From positions 1 to 36,866 of IMG/VR virus record IMGVR_UViG_3300037333_000202: 36,866 nucleotides of DNA; one strand, written 5' to 3'. Both the position numbers and the translations under genes were made by a program. Shown here piece by piece: positions 23,701 through 29,820 of this stretch (positions within the stretch are counted from its first letter, which is position 1; every line of letters starts with the position of its first letter). Origin of the DNA: a virus. Below the pieces are notes generated by a model that had not been told where the DNA came from, did not search any database, and saw nothing but the letters and a program-made list of their open reading frames with translations.

Positions 23701-24163
23701 TGCTCTTAGCCTCTCTAATGAGCTTTGCATTTCTTTTTGCTCTGTTTGGTACTTGCCTTGCATAGAGACTATTCATAAGCCCTTTTGAGGCTTTTTTGTA
23801 CCGTCCCTGCTCAATGTAACGCATAGTATTTTTAAACTGTTTTGCTGTGCCTATTCCTACGTTAAATACAAAGTCAATCAAGAAGATTTTAATGTTGTCT
23901 TCTTTTTTTCTCCACCAAGGAAAAGCTCTATCAAGCTGATGTATCACCTTTTGAATGTCATATTTGAACAGTTCATCAAGAGCCACTGCTCTCTTGTTTT
24001 CAAAAAGTAGTTTTAAAACGTGCATTGGTAACGGATTTGCATCAAGATTATGTCCCACTCCAACGGTGTTAAACCCCTGAGTACATTTGTAAATCTCTTC
24101 GCTGTACCCCTCTTCACTTATTAGCTTCTCTTTTACTCTCTCATAGAGAAAATTACTCAACAT
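23687..24163 (-). CDS. Endolysin, T4-type lysozyme (GH24)
   Basis: From ATG 24163 (AAGGAG 7 bases upstream) the protein is 158 residues. The catalytic motif is Glu18-x8-Cys27-x5-Thr33 in EEGYSEEIYKCTQGFNTVGVGHNL, with Cys in the place of T4 lysozyme Asp20; this E-8-D/C-5-T variant is known among phage lysozymes. No signal peptide is present, so a holin should release it. It cleaves peptidoglycan at lysis. The ATG at 24220 is less likely, lacking a ribosome site. Confidence 0.93.
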   Translation of the reverse strand: MLSNFLYERVKEKLISEEGYSEEIYKCTQGFNTVGVGHNLDANPLPMHVLKLLFENKRAVALDELFKYDIQKVIHQLDRAFPWWRKKEDNIKIFLIDFVFNVGIGTAKQFKNTMRYIEQGRYKKASKGLMNSLYARQVPNRAKRNAKLIREAKSNEIL

Positions 24164-24473
24164 TTTTAAACTCCTTGTTAAATTTAATAATCTGTTCGGT
24201 GTAAAACCTTGTAACTTCACGCAAAATACCGTTCTCTTTTCGTAAACGATTCATTAGCCCCTGAATGGTTAAAAGGTCGTCTACAGTAAGAGAGACACGC
24301 TCAGCACCTTTTAAAACTGTAACATCTGGTCGAAAGGTAGGTACTTCACTAAGATTTACATCTATACTCTTTAGTACAGGGTAAATGGTCTTAACGCATG
24401 GTTCGCACTCGTTCTTGCTAGAACAACCAGCCATCCATATCGTTAATAGTATGAACAGTAGCATTCTCTTCAT
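24153..24473 (-). CDS. Outer-membrane spanin-like lipoprotein
   Basis: The 106-residue protein has a lipoprotein signal (MKRMLLFILLTIWMAGC, Cys17 as acylation site) and a helical, charged remainder. It overlaps the end of the putative inner-membrane spanin by 56 bases, the arrangement of Rz/Rz1-type pairs. Such lipoproteins join the inner spanin to disrupt the outer membrane. A strong GGAGGA lies before the ATG. The sequence after the lipobox is not proline-rich as in Rz1, so the call is contextual. Confidence 0.7.
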   Translation of the reverse strand: MKRMLLFILLTIWMAGCSSKNECEPCVKTIYPVLKSIDVNLSEVPTFRPDVTVLKGAERVSLTVDDLLTIQGLMNRLRKENGILREVTRFYTEQIIKFNKEFKNVE

Positions 24474-24765
24474 TTTTTATCTCCTCCAGTTCTCTTCTTA
24501 ATAGCTCTGCTTTACTATCTGTCCAAGACTCAAACGCAGTTGTCTTTTTTTTCATTTTGCATTCTGTTAACGCAACTTGCTCTTTTTTTAAAGCAACACT
24601 CAAGCTCTCTACTCTCTTGCTCTCTTCTCTAAGTGGCTTAAAGTGCCATTCGTCCAGGGCAAACCAAGCTAAACCAACAACAACTAAAAGAGCAACACTC
24701 CATGCAAAAATTTTTCTATACTCAAACAAATACTTTAATAGGGTTGACATAAAAGAGAACTGCAT
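24418..24765 (-). CDS. Inner-membrane spanin-like protein
   Basis: The 115-residue protein has one N-terminal membrane helix (IFAWSVALLVVVGLAWFAL, 19-37) and a periplasmic coiled coil (REESKRVESLSVALKKEQVALTECKMKKK; AELLRRELEEIKNEE), the topology of Rz-type i-spanins. It precedes and overlaps the lipoprotein gene. AAGGGG lies 7 bases before ATG 24765. Met6 is a possible alternative start. Confidence 0.7.
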   Translation of the reverse strand: MQFSFMSTLLKYLFEYRKIFAWSVALLVVVGLAWFALDEWHFKPLREESKRVESLSVALKKEQVALTECKMKKKTTAFESWTDSKAELLRRELEEIKNEENATVHTINDMDGWLF

Positions 24766-24769
24766 AGAT

Positions 24770-25003
24770 CTACCCCTTCCATTTGTCTGTGTCTTTTTTT
24801 CTCATTGCACGATAATAAATAAAAATCAAAGTTAAAGAGACAACATTTAATCCTATATCTCGATACGAAAAAGAATCTAACACCACATAAACAAAACCAG
24901 CACCCAAAATAAGAAAGGTACTAACGCTGCGTTTTATCATTTTATGAAAGAGAGACATTGCAAAGAGAAGAGAGACTATCATTTTTACTAAAAGTAAACT
25001 CAT
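24770..25003 (-). CDS. Small membrane protein, holin candidate
   Basis: From ATG 25003 the protein is 77 residues: MSLLLVKMIVSLLFAMSLF, then STFLILGAGFVYVVLDSF and IGLNVVSLTLIFIYYRAM form three membrane helices with a charged end (RKKDTDKWKG). ATG overlaps the previous stop (TAATG) and GGGAG lies 6 bases before, better than the ATG at 25021. Size and topology suit a holin or antiholin. Confidence 0.72.
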   Translation of the reverse strand: MSLLLVKMIVSLLFAMSLFHKMIKRSVSTFLILGAGFVYVVLDSFSYRDIGLNVVSLTLIFIYYRAMRKKDTDKWKG

Positions 25004-25413
25004 TATTTTCTCCCTATCCATCTACTTAAAAATGCTAAAGCTCCACCCATGCCGACCGAGACAAACTCCATGATAGAAAAAGATATCACGACAGATGCAA
25101 AGATGTTTATGGAAAATGGAAAAGTAAACTTAAGTATCATGAAAGAAAAAACAGCAGGAAAAGCAAATGTACCGAAAATGAAGTGCCGAATCATGCTAGA
25201 CAAAACTTGATGTTTCGTTTGTGGCTCAGTGTTATGGCTATACTGATAATAGAAGGAAAAAACAGAGAGTAAGAATCCTGCAAATCCTAGAATAATGTCA
25301 AAATAACTCACAGTTAAAGCCCCATAAGTCATTGCTGAACCACTTGTAGCTAAAATAACTCCACTTAGTGATACTTTAGCTTCTCCTAACCCCCGTATTG
25401 TCTCTCTAATCAT
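25003..25413 (-). CDS. Membrane protein, holin candidate
   Basis: The 136-residue protein has four predicted membrane helices (SLSGVILATSGSAMTYGAL; YFDIILGFAGFLLSVFSFYY; HFIFGTFAFPAVFSFMILKF; SINIFASVVISFSIMEFVSV) and a short cytosolic N-terminus. It opens the lysis block, coupled by TAATG to the next membrane gene. LydA/superfamily III-like holins have a similar plan. Which of the two is the holin cannot be told. Confidence 0.72.
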   Translation of the reverse strand: MIRETIRGLGEAKVSLSGVILATSGSAMTYGALTVSYFDIILGFAGFLLSVFSFYYQYSHNTEPQTKHQVLSSMIRHFIFGTFAFPAVFSFMILKFTFPFSINIFASVVISFSIMEFVSVGMGGALAFLSRWIGRK

Positions 25414-25527
25414 TTTTTTCCTTAAATAAATAATATTTTTAAGATATAATATTTATTTTTTAGAAAAAAGATAAGAGAGAATTTATAAATATAGATATAA
25501 AATCTACATAAACAGAGGAGAATTATA

Positions 25528-25728
25528 ATGAAAGAAGAGGTTTTACCAGAAATAATAAAAAGAAAAGATACTAAAAGTCTTTACATCTCAGAATACACGC
25601 TTTTTTATCTTATGCAAAAAGCAAAAGAGTTCAATAGTGTTGTTGGGGCTACGCTTGACAAGATTATACTTGCTCAGCCTGACTTTAAAGACACTATAAA
25701 CAGACACCTAGAAGAGAGTAAGCTTTAG
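25528..25728 (+). CDS. Small ribbon-helix-helix-like protein
   Basis: The 66-residue protein has a short strand KSLYIS (16-21) followed by helix EYTLFYLMQKAKEFN and a second helix SVVGATLDKIILAQ, as in ribbon-helix-helix DNA-binding proteins. GAGGAG precedes ATG 25528. A TATAAT at 25445-25450 with TTAAAT 17 bases upstream may be its promoter. Its stop (25728) abuts the end of the convergent G-tract gene (25729) within a perfect hairpin. An array-binding role is speculative. Confidence 0.72.
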   Translation: MKEEVLPEIIKRKDTKSLYISEYTLFYLMQKAKEFNSVVGATLDKIILAQPDFKDTINRHLEESKL

Positions 25729-25742
25729 TTAGCTTACTCTCT
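25713..25742. terminator. Bidirectional hairpin between convergent genes
   Basis: AGAGAGTAAGCT (25713-25724), loop TTAGTT, AGCTTACTCTCT (25731-25742): a perfect 12-bp stem. Both stop codons (TAG 25726-25728 on plus; TAA 25731-25729 on minus) lie in the loop region. It supports the frame-corrected end of the minus-strand gene. Confidence 0.75.
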
Positions 25743-26056
25743 CTATTATATCTCTATACTTCTTTGCAGTATTGAAGCTTACTTTTGCCTCTTTTGCAAC
25801 AGAGTAAACAGTTACTTCCCCCCCCCATAAATCTTAAAATATTAATAGCACTTTCTATCTTTCTCTTTGCATTGTTTTCTCTTGTTTGGGTTGCTTTCTT
25901 GGTCGCTTTTAGCTTTTTTGTTGATGTAGCTTTAAATTTTTCAATCTCTATCTTTTCTATTAAATCAGAAACAACTTTAAAAGTATAACTCCCCTGGTAA
26001 GCAGACTGAATCTTTTTAAGAGCCAAGTACTCATCTTCTGTTATGACTACTCTCAC
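25729..26056 (-). pseudogene. Winged-helix regulator interrupted or phase-varied at a G9 tract
   Basis: GTG at 26056 overlaps the previous stop (TAGTG). Residues 1-76 read normally (MRVVITEDEYLALKKIQ... INILRF). At the G9 tract (25826-25818) the current frame continues as MGGGSNCLLCCKRGKSKLQYCKEV and stops at 25754. With eight G the frame gives MGGEVTVYSVAKEAKVSFNTAKKYRDIIERVS, a good helix-turn-helix, and ends at 25729, exactly against the convergent gene, for 108 residues in total. Seven G would stop at once. Poly-G tracts are known slippage switches in Campylobacterota, so phase variation is as likely as a dead gene or a base-call error. Confidence 0.75.
25818..25826 (-). repeat. G9 homopolymer in coding sequence
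   Basis: Nine C on the plus strand (nine G in the mRNA) between codons for RFM and the alternative C-termini. G8 restores the helix-turn-helix frame, G9 gives a Cys-rich tail and G7 or G10 gives an immediate stop. Confidence 0.9.
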
Positions 26057-26868
26057 TACAGTACCCTACCACTCTTCTTAAAATTCTCAAGCATCAGCTT
26101 CCAAACTCTGTTATTGTACTCGTCTGTACAGTAAGCTCCACCCTCTTTAAAAACAGGGTACCCGAACTGATTGATAACCATGGGGTAAATAACTCCTTGG
26201 TTAGCTATATCTTTCTTTGTAAATCTTATGCTCTTACGATCTTCATCGCTCATCTGCTTTAAAAAGAGTCGCATCTCTTCAATTGTAGTCGGATTTGTTA
26301 CTTTTTTCTCTTTTTGTTTTGTAGGTCTTTTAATGTTCCTTAGCCATTTGTTCATAAACCTCTCTAGTGCAGGTTCCCACTTTGATACCCTCTTCCACTC
26401 GGTCTCTTCTTGCTTAAGCCAAAAATCTTCAGCTATCTCTATGGCTAACTCTTTAGAAATGCTTTTCTCTTCCCCTATCTTTACGGCTGCTGCTTTTACA
26501 TCGTTTTGACTTGGGTCCCCCTTTTTTGAACTTTTTGTGTCTTTCCCAAACTCTTTTTCATCTTTCAATTTTTTAGGAATTTTACGCTGGTTAAGGCTTA
26601 GAGCATACTTGAACTCTTTGCCAATTTTTAGCTGGAACTTCTTATTTTGTCTTATGAAGCCTCTTTTTATTAGACTTGCGACAATCTTCTTCATTCGGTC
26701 ATAAGAGAGCTTGTGATGCGAAGCCAGTTCGGCTCTGGTCACATCAGAGTACTCGCCATCTTCAAGCAGTCTACAAGAAAACTCTATATCTTCGCAAACC
26801 ATCCACTCTACAGGGTTTAAACCTACTGCATCCATTGCATCGTAATCTAAGTTATAGTAACGTTTCAT
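26056..26868 (-). CDS. Winged-helix protein, probable replication initiator or helicase loader
   Basis: The 270-residue protein starts with NPVEWMVCEDIEFSCRLLEDGEYSDVTRAELASHHKLSYDRMKKIVASLIKRGFIRQNKKF (18-78), a helix-turn-helix with wing like those of phage O/DnaD-type replication proteins. A basic disordered linker (93-130) and a helical domain (137-180, WLKQEETEWKRVSKWEPALERFMNKWLRNI) follow; the latter resembles the end domain of DnaT/DnaD-like proteins. Early position behind the Cro-like gene fits a replication role. ATGA overlap with the previous gene shows coupling. Confidence 0.75.
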   Translation of the reverse strand: MKRYYNLDYDAMDAVGLNPVEWMVCEDIEFSCRLLEDGEYSDVTRAELASHHKLSYDRMKKIVASLIKRGFIRQNKKFQLKIGKEFKYALSLNQRKIPKKLKDEKEFGKDTKSSKKGDPSQNDVKAAAVKIGEEKSISKELAIEIAEDFWLKQEETEWKRVSKWEPALERFMNKWLRNIKRPTKQKEKKVTNPTTIEEMRLFLKQMSDEDRKSIRFTKKDIANQGVIYPMVINQFGYPVFKEGGAYCTDEYNNRVWKLMLENFKKSGRVL

Positions 26869-27131
26869 ACTAATCCCCCTAACCCTACTTTTTCAAACAG
26901 CTCTGGCAACATACTCTCATACCAACGAACATTGTTTACGTTATGGTAGCTTGCAATATTGCGACCATACCTGGTATCTAGCAAGTCCCAAAAAGGCTTA
27001 AATAGTTTTGGGTTCTTTTTGCTAGGTCGCCCTCTTTTGTTTAAAATTTTATTTTTATAAAGCAGTTCATTGAACGCTTTTGCACTAAGCCCAGCTTTAG
27101 CTGCTGCTTGAGTTGAAGTAAGTAGTCGCAT
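26865..27131 (-). CDS. DNA-binding protein of the early leftward operon
   Basis: From ATG 27131 (AAGGAG 5 bases before) the protein is 88 residues: MRLLTSTQAAAKAGLSAKAFNELLYKNKILNKRGRPSKKNPKLFKPFW... The stretch TSTQAAAKAGLSAKAFNELLYKNKI has the pattern of the KilAC/excisionase-like winged helix. It is the first gene after the long Cro leader. Its ribosome site abuts one arm of the interleaved repeats (27142-27150), so translation may be controlled there. The ATG three bases upstream is also possible; longer upstream extensions would run through the repeats and are unlikely. Confidence 0.75.
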   Translation of the reverse strand: MRLLTSTQAAAKAGLSAKAFNELLYKNKILNKRGRPSKKNPKLFKPFWDLLDTRYGRNIASYHNVNNVRWYESMLPELFEKVGLGGLV

Positions 27132-27141
27132 CATTTCTCCT

Positions 27142-27213
27142 TGGCATTGGACCATCTTGTAAAAGATAAGAGAAAGCAGCCAATGCCACTTAATCTGCAA
27201 TCTCTTACAAGAT
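27142..27213 (-). promoter_or_regulatory. Interleaved inverted repeats, possible mRNA pseudoknot at a ribosome site
   Basis: In mRNA order (minus): arm A ATCTTGTAAGAGAT (27213-27200), arm B TGGCATTGG (27188-27180), arm A' ATCTTTTACAAGAT (27167-27154), arm B' CCAATGCCA (27150-27142). A pairs A' (13 of 14) and B pairs B' (9 of 9), crossing each other. B' is contiguous with AGGAG. This is pseudoknot topology. It lies in the 5' leader of the gene at 27131. Confidence 0.65.
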
Positions 27214-27270
27214 AGTATTTTGTTCAAAAGAGAAAACACCAGGTATTTAACAGTTTTTAAGTCATGTTTT

Positions 27271-27351
27271 GTTAACATACACTGTTTAAACACGTTTAGT
27301 GTTAACTCTTGGCAAGGGTATGAAAGCTCTTCAAAAACTTCTTCATACCCT
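27271..27351. repeat. Two further inverted repeats in the 346-base leader
   Basis: GTTAACA (27271-27277) with TGTTAAC (27300-27306), and AGGGTATGAA (27315-27324) with TTCATACCCT (27342-27351), perfect 7- and 10-bp arms. They lie between the Cro-like gene and the next gene. With the hairpin at 27412 and the pseudoknot they fill the gene-free stretch 27132-27477. Confidence 0.6.
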
Positions 27352-27411
27352 CTTCTAAAACTTCCCTATTTAAAAGTCTTAAAAGATTTATTTTTAACTA
27401 AAGGACTAGCC

Positions 27412-27475
27412 TTAACACGACCCAAAAGAGCTTGGGAGAGGAAAAAGGGGAAAACACCCTTTTGAGCCGTGTTAA
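27412..27475 (-). terminator. Long hairpin directly after the Cro-like gene
   Basis: TTAACACG (27412-27419) pairs with CGTGTTAA (27468-27475), then a symmetric 3 x 3 internal loop, then CAAAAG (27423-27428) with CTTTTG (27459-27464). It begins 3 bases after the stop of the Cro-like gene. It could be an attenuator or mRNA-processing structure; a T-run does not follow. Confidence 0.6.
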
Positions 27476-27477
27476 AG

Positions 27478-27768
27478 CTACTCCTCCTCTGTAGCTTGTG
27501 ACAACTCATCATCTTTTAAAAAATCAGGATTTTCTTTTAGCCATTCATGAATATTTTTCCATGCTCTACATGGAAAAGCGTATTCCTCTTCAATGGCAAT
27601 AGCTTTTGTTAAGTCGGGTCGAGTTTTATGTTGCCATACTTTGTCAATCGTATTTTTATTACTGTATCCGATATTTTGCAACATTTTTTCAAAGCGTTTA
27701 CCTACTTCTGATTTACGAATTTTTGTTTTTTCTGCTCTTTTCATGTCGTATGGTAATATTTTTACCAT
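27478..27768 (-). CDS. Cro-like regulator
   Basis: The 96-residue basic protein is divergent from the S24 repressor, as Cro is from CI. EVGKRFEKMLQNIGYSNKNTIDKVWQHKTRPDLTKAIAIEEEYAFPCRAWKNI (21-73) fits a Cro/CI-type fold: the end, TKAIAIEEEYAFPCRAW, is like the A-x-RIE-x3-GIPxRxW pattern of small Xre-type repressors. Its ATG is inside operator O1 (27750-27768), so repressor binding should block this gene. Confidence 0.75.
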   Translation of the reverse strand: MVKILPYDMKRAEKTKIRKSEVGKRFEKMLQNIGYSNKNTIDKVWQHKTRPDLTKAIAIEEEYAFPCRAWKNIHEWLKENPDFLKDDELSQATEEE

Positions 27769-27803
27769 TTATCTAAACTTAAAAATAGTAAAAATACAAC
27801 CAT
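27750..27803. promoter_or_regulatory. Left operator module, oR-like (two 19-bp sites)
   Basis: O1 ATGGTAATATTTTTACCAT (27750-27768) is a perfect dyad ATGGTAA-5-TTACCAT. O2 ATAGTAAAAATACAACCAT (27785-27803) is a weaker version. Centres are 35 bp apart with a 16-base spacer. The module recurs inverted at 29928-29981. It lies between repressor and Cro-like genes. Confidence 0.85.
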
Positions 27804-27813
27804 TAGTTCATGT

Positions 27814-27819
27814 TATGAT
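27814..27819 (+). promoter_or_regulatory. Probable -10 of the repressor promoter
   Basis: TATGAT 30 bases before the repressor ATG (27849), immediately beyond O2. A -35 near 27791-27796 would fall inside O2, so repressor bound there could act on its own promoter. The -35 is poor. Confidence 0.5.
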
Positions 27820-27848
27820 TGTTTTAGAAACTGAAAAGGCTATTAGCA

Positions 27849-28577
27849 ATGTTTGACCACAAGAATTTTTCAAAAATATTAAAAAAAAATAAAATCTCAT
27901 CACAAAAATTAAGTGACATCTTAAAAGACCATGGTGTTACACTGGGGAAAGACTCTGTAGATGCGTATAGAAAAGGAAATGTTCAGGCACCAAGATATGA
28001 TATATTAAGTCTGGTCGCATCTCTTTGCAATGCAAATGTTATTGATTTTTTTGAGAATCGTAATGAGATTAAGGCAGATATAGTAAAAAATGAACTAAAA
28101 AACAACCTAGAAGAGTACCTCCCTCTTCTCCCCTCAAAGCTCATTCCCCACACCATCAAACAAATAAAAGTAACCAAGGGGTACCCTTCTGTTGCAGAAC
28201 GAATTGTACAGGAAGACACAATGAACTATGCAACACAAATATTTATTGACAAAAGAATGGTGCTAACAGCTTACCAGGACAAAGAGCTAGAAGCCGTGGT
28301 AATGATAGGCGACTCCATGAGTCCTTATCTGCAAAACGATGACATCGCCATTTGGCACCCCACATCAGAACCTCTAGGTGATGGACGCTATGTCATCAAC
28401 ACCCCACACGGTTTAACGGTAAAAAAACTAAAATTTATGAGCGACGGCTCCATTTTACTTATAAGTGAAAACCCCGACTATAACACAAACGGCACCTACG
28501 ATGAGAAGTTTAGTAAAGATATTGCCGATACATTGGAGATTTACGGTTTAGTAGTGGGAAGAATTTTAAAGAGTTAA
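27849..28577 (+). CDS. Phage repressor with S24 peptidase domain
   Basis: The 242-residue protein has an N-terminal helix-turn-helix (ISSQKLSDILKDHGVTLGKDSVDAYRKGNVQAPRYDILSLVASL, 16-59) and a C-terminal LexA/CI-type S24 domain with Ser156 in MIGDSMSPYLQNDDIAIW and Lys192 in GLTVKKLKF as catalytic pair. It should hold the prophage silent by binding ATGGTAA-type operators and be cleaved or inactivated in the SOS response. No clear Ala-Gly or Cys-Gly cleavage site is visible in the linker, so induction may differ. It is the main lysogeny gene. Confidence 0.92.
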   Translation: MFDHKNFSKILKKNKISSQKLSDILKDHGVTLGKDSVDAYRKGNVQAPRYDILSLVASLCNANVIDFFENRNEIKADIVKNELKNNLEEYLPLLPSKLIPHTIKQIKVTKGYPSVAERIVQEDTMNYATQIFIDKRMVLTAYQDKELEAVVMIGDSMSPYLQNDDIAIWHPTSEPLGDGRYVINTPHGLTVKKLKFMSDGSILLISENPDYNTNGTYDEKFSKDIADTLEIYGLVVGRILKS

Positions 28578-28585
28578 CTTTTTTA

Positions 28586-28619
28586 GGTGGTTCAGTTCGA
28601 TGTAATGAACTGAACCACC
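28586..28619. terminator. Strong hairpin after the repressor gene
   Basis: GGTGGTTCAGTTC (28586-28598), an 8-base loop, and GAACTGAACCACC (28607-28619) form a perfect 13-bp stem, 9 bases after the repressor stop. No U-run follows on either strand. It may stop or protect the repressor mRNA. Confidence 0.7.
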
Positions 28620-29008
28620 ACGGCACAAAGAGCGAAGCTAAACAGCAGTGTTACCAAAGAGTTGGCTAACAAAAGAGGTTTTTTAGGCTCTCTAAGCTCA
28701 AATCAACGGTTTTCCAGAGCCAAAGAGTTACCACTTTTAAAAAACTCCCTCTCTGCCCTAGACCGATGAGCGTCGCAGACAGGTAAAAGCGACCCTAGGA
28801 GTCTTTTACTTTAAGACAAACATTTTTCTGGAAGAAAAATTTTCCTATCAGGAGCCGTTAGGCGATACACATTTAAATAGAAACATTCGTAGCGACAGCG
28901 AAGAATTTTCCTAATGACCTCGCCCCAAAAAACCAGCCAAATTTTTATTTTAAAAAAACTGCTACTCTCTCTCCTCTTTCTTTATTCTCTCTAACTATAG
29001 TAAGTAAA
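28620..29008. other. Gene-free, hairpin-rich stretch of higher GC
   Basis: No open frame with a ribosome site was found. The stretch has several small dyads, for example GTAAAA...GAC/GTC...TTTTAC near 28781-28811, ATTTTTCT/AGAAAAAT near 28829-28846, GGCTCT/AGAGCC near 28690-28725, and CCAAAGAGTT twice (28649, 28722). It could hold an untranslated RNA or be the remains of lost genes. Confidence 0.4.
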
Positions 29009-29104
29009 GGGTTATTTTTAACCCCTGCTGGGGGTTATTTTTAACCCCTGCTGGGGGTTGTTTTTAACCCCCCTACTTTTTACCAATGGGTTGTTTTTAA
29101 CCCC
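29009..29104 (+). repeat. Four GGGTT(A/G)TTTTTAACCCC repeats
   Basis: Copies start at 29009, 29032, 29055 and 29088 (intervals 23, 23, 33). Each unit is itself a dyad. The junctions AACCCCTGCTGGGGGTT form alternative stems followed by ATTTTT or GTTTTT on the plus strand, which look like two or three intrinsic terminators in a row. They could also be iterons. Confidence 0.75.
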
Positions 29105-29215
29105 CTTTTGGTTACACCAGGGAAAGAGAAGTAAAAGAGGTAGTTTTTTTTATTTTAAAGAGTTTTTGTAAGGTTTAGAAGTAAATAAAAAGAGAAGAGA
29201 GTTCTAGCAGATCAT

Positions 29216-29258
29216 ACTGGTTCTCAGGCTAAGTTTTGTTAGCTCCTCGAGAACCAGT
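29216..29258. terminator. Hairpin after the excalibur gene
   Basis: ACTGGTTCTC (29216-29225) and GAGAACCAGT (29249-29258) are perfect arms. Inner GCTAA/TTAGC arms extend the stem with bulges. It lies 10 bases beyond the stop of the leftward gene at 29269. Confidence 0.65.
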
Positions 29259-29268
29259 CTAGTTAAGA

Positions 29269-29511
29269 CTATTTGTTGTATTTTTTACGCCATCTATTGC
29301 AAGAGCTTTTGTCGTAACCACTTCCACCCTCTAGACACTCACATGCTTCACCATCTTTGTCGCCGTCGAGTCGTTTCCACCCTGCCCCTTTAGCTTTAAA
29401 GTACTTTTGTGCTTCACTCTGAGTAGAGAAGTCCTTGCAGTGTTTTGCTTTTGCATGAAGAACCGATAAGCTCAACAGAAAAATAAGTAGAGCTGTTGTT
29501 ATTTTTTTCAT
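29269..29511 (-). CDS. Secreted excalibur-domain protein (moron)
   Basis: From ATG 29511 (AAAGGA upstream) the protein is 80 residues: signal peptide MKKITTALLIFLLSLSVLHA, then the excalibur calcium-binding domain CKDFSTQSEAQKYFKAKGAGWKRLDGDKDGEACECL with the DGDKDGEACE loop. The C-terminus is CNRWRKKYNK. Such domains occur in small exported proteins and nucleases. Standing alone, isolated from phage operons and flanked by a terminator, it looks like cargo expressed from the lysogen. The ATG at 29544 is less likely. Confidence 0.85.
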   Translation of the reverse strand: MKKITTALLIFLLSLSVLHAKAKHCKDFSTQSEAQKYFKAKGAGWKRLDGDKDGEACECLEGGSGYDKSSCNRWRKKYNK

Positions 29512-29610
29512 GATAATCCTTTTTTTCTTAAAACTATACTCCAAAAAAATAAAACATCCCTTTTTTTGTTTACCCTACTCTCTCTATAGGAACCAAAAAA
29601 AAATCATACC

Positions 29611-29820
29611 GTTACTTTTACTTGATTCAAGTTGATTCAAGTGGTTTGAAGTTGGTTCAAGTGAAATACATTGAAACCAAGTGACTTTAAATGAAATAAA
29701 ATGATACCCACTGAAACCAAGTGACTTTAAGTGGGTAGCACTGACTTTAAGTGATACGCACTGAAAAAAAGTAACAAAAAGTGTGTATAAGTGACTTTCA
29801 ATGACTTTTAAGGCTTGAAA
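29611..29820. repeat. 21-unit degenerate decamer array in strict 10-bp phase
   Basis: Units of exactly 10 bp run from GTTACTTTTA (29611) to AGGCTTGAAA (29811) with no insertion or deletion. The consensus is about GTGACTTTAA. The last base is A in all 21 units, the second is T in units 1-20 and the third is G in 16 units, while positions 4-8 vary. The perfect copies GTGACTTTAA are at 29681 and 29721. One face of the helix thus shows (A)NTG every turn. The array adjoins a 16-bp hairpin and the right operator module. Confidence 0.9.

Noticed and set aside
272-25413. Diversity-generating retroelement or fibre inversion cassette
   Set aside because: No reverse transcriptase, no template/variable repeat pair and no inverted repeats around the fibre gene were seen; the second tyrosine recombinase is 14 kb away.
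27132-27293. Upstream extension of the early DNA-binding gene to 27293
   Set aside because: It would translate through the interleaved repeats; AAGGAG directly before 27131/27134 fixes the start there.
27220-27465. An 81-codon plus-strand frame in the structured leader
   Set aside because: No ribosome site; the sequence is better explained by inverted repeats, and it is antisense to the early operon.
28620-29008. tRNA gene in the gene-free stretch
   Set aside because: Acceptor-like GGCTCT/AGAGCC arms exist but there is no T-loop GGTTCRA or anticodon arm, and the length does not fit.
29611-29820. CRISPR array
   Set aside because: There are no spacers: units are contiguous 10-mers with internal variation and there are no cas genes.
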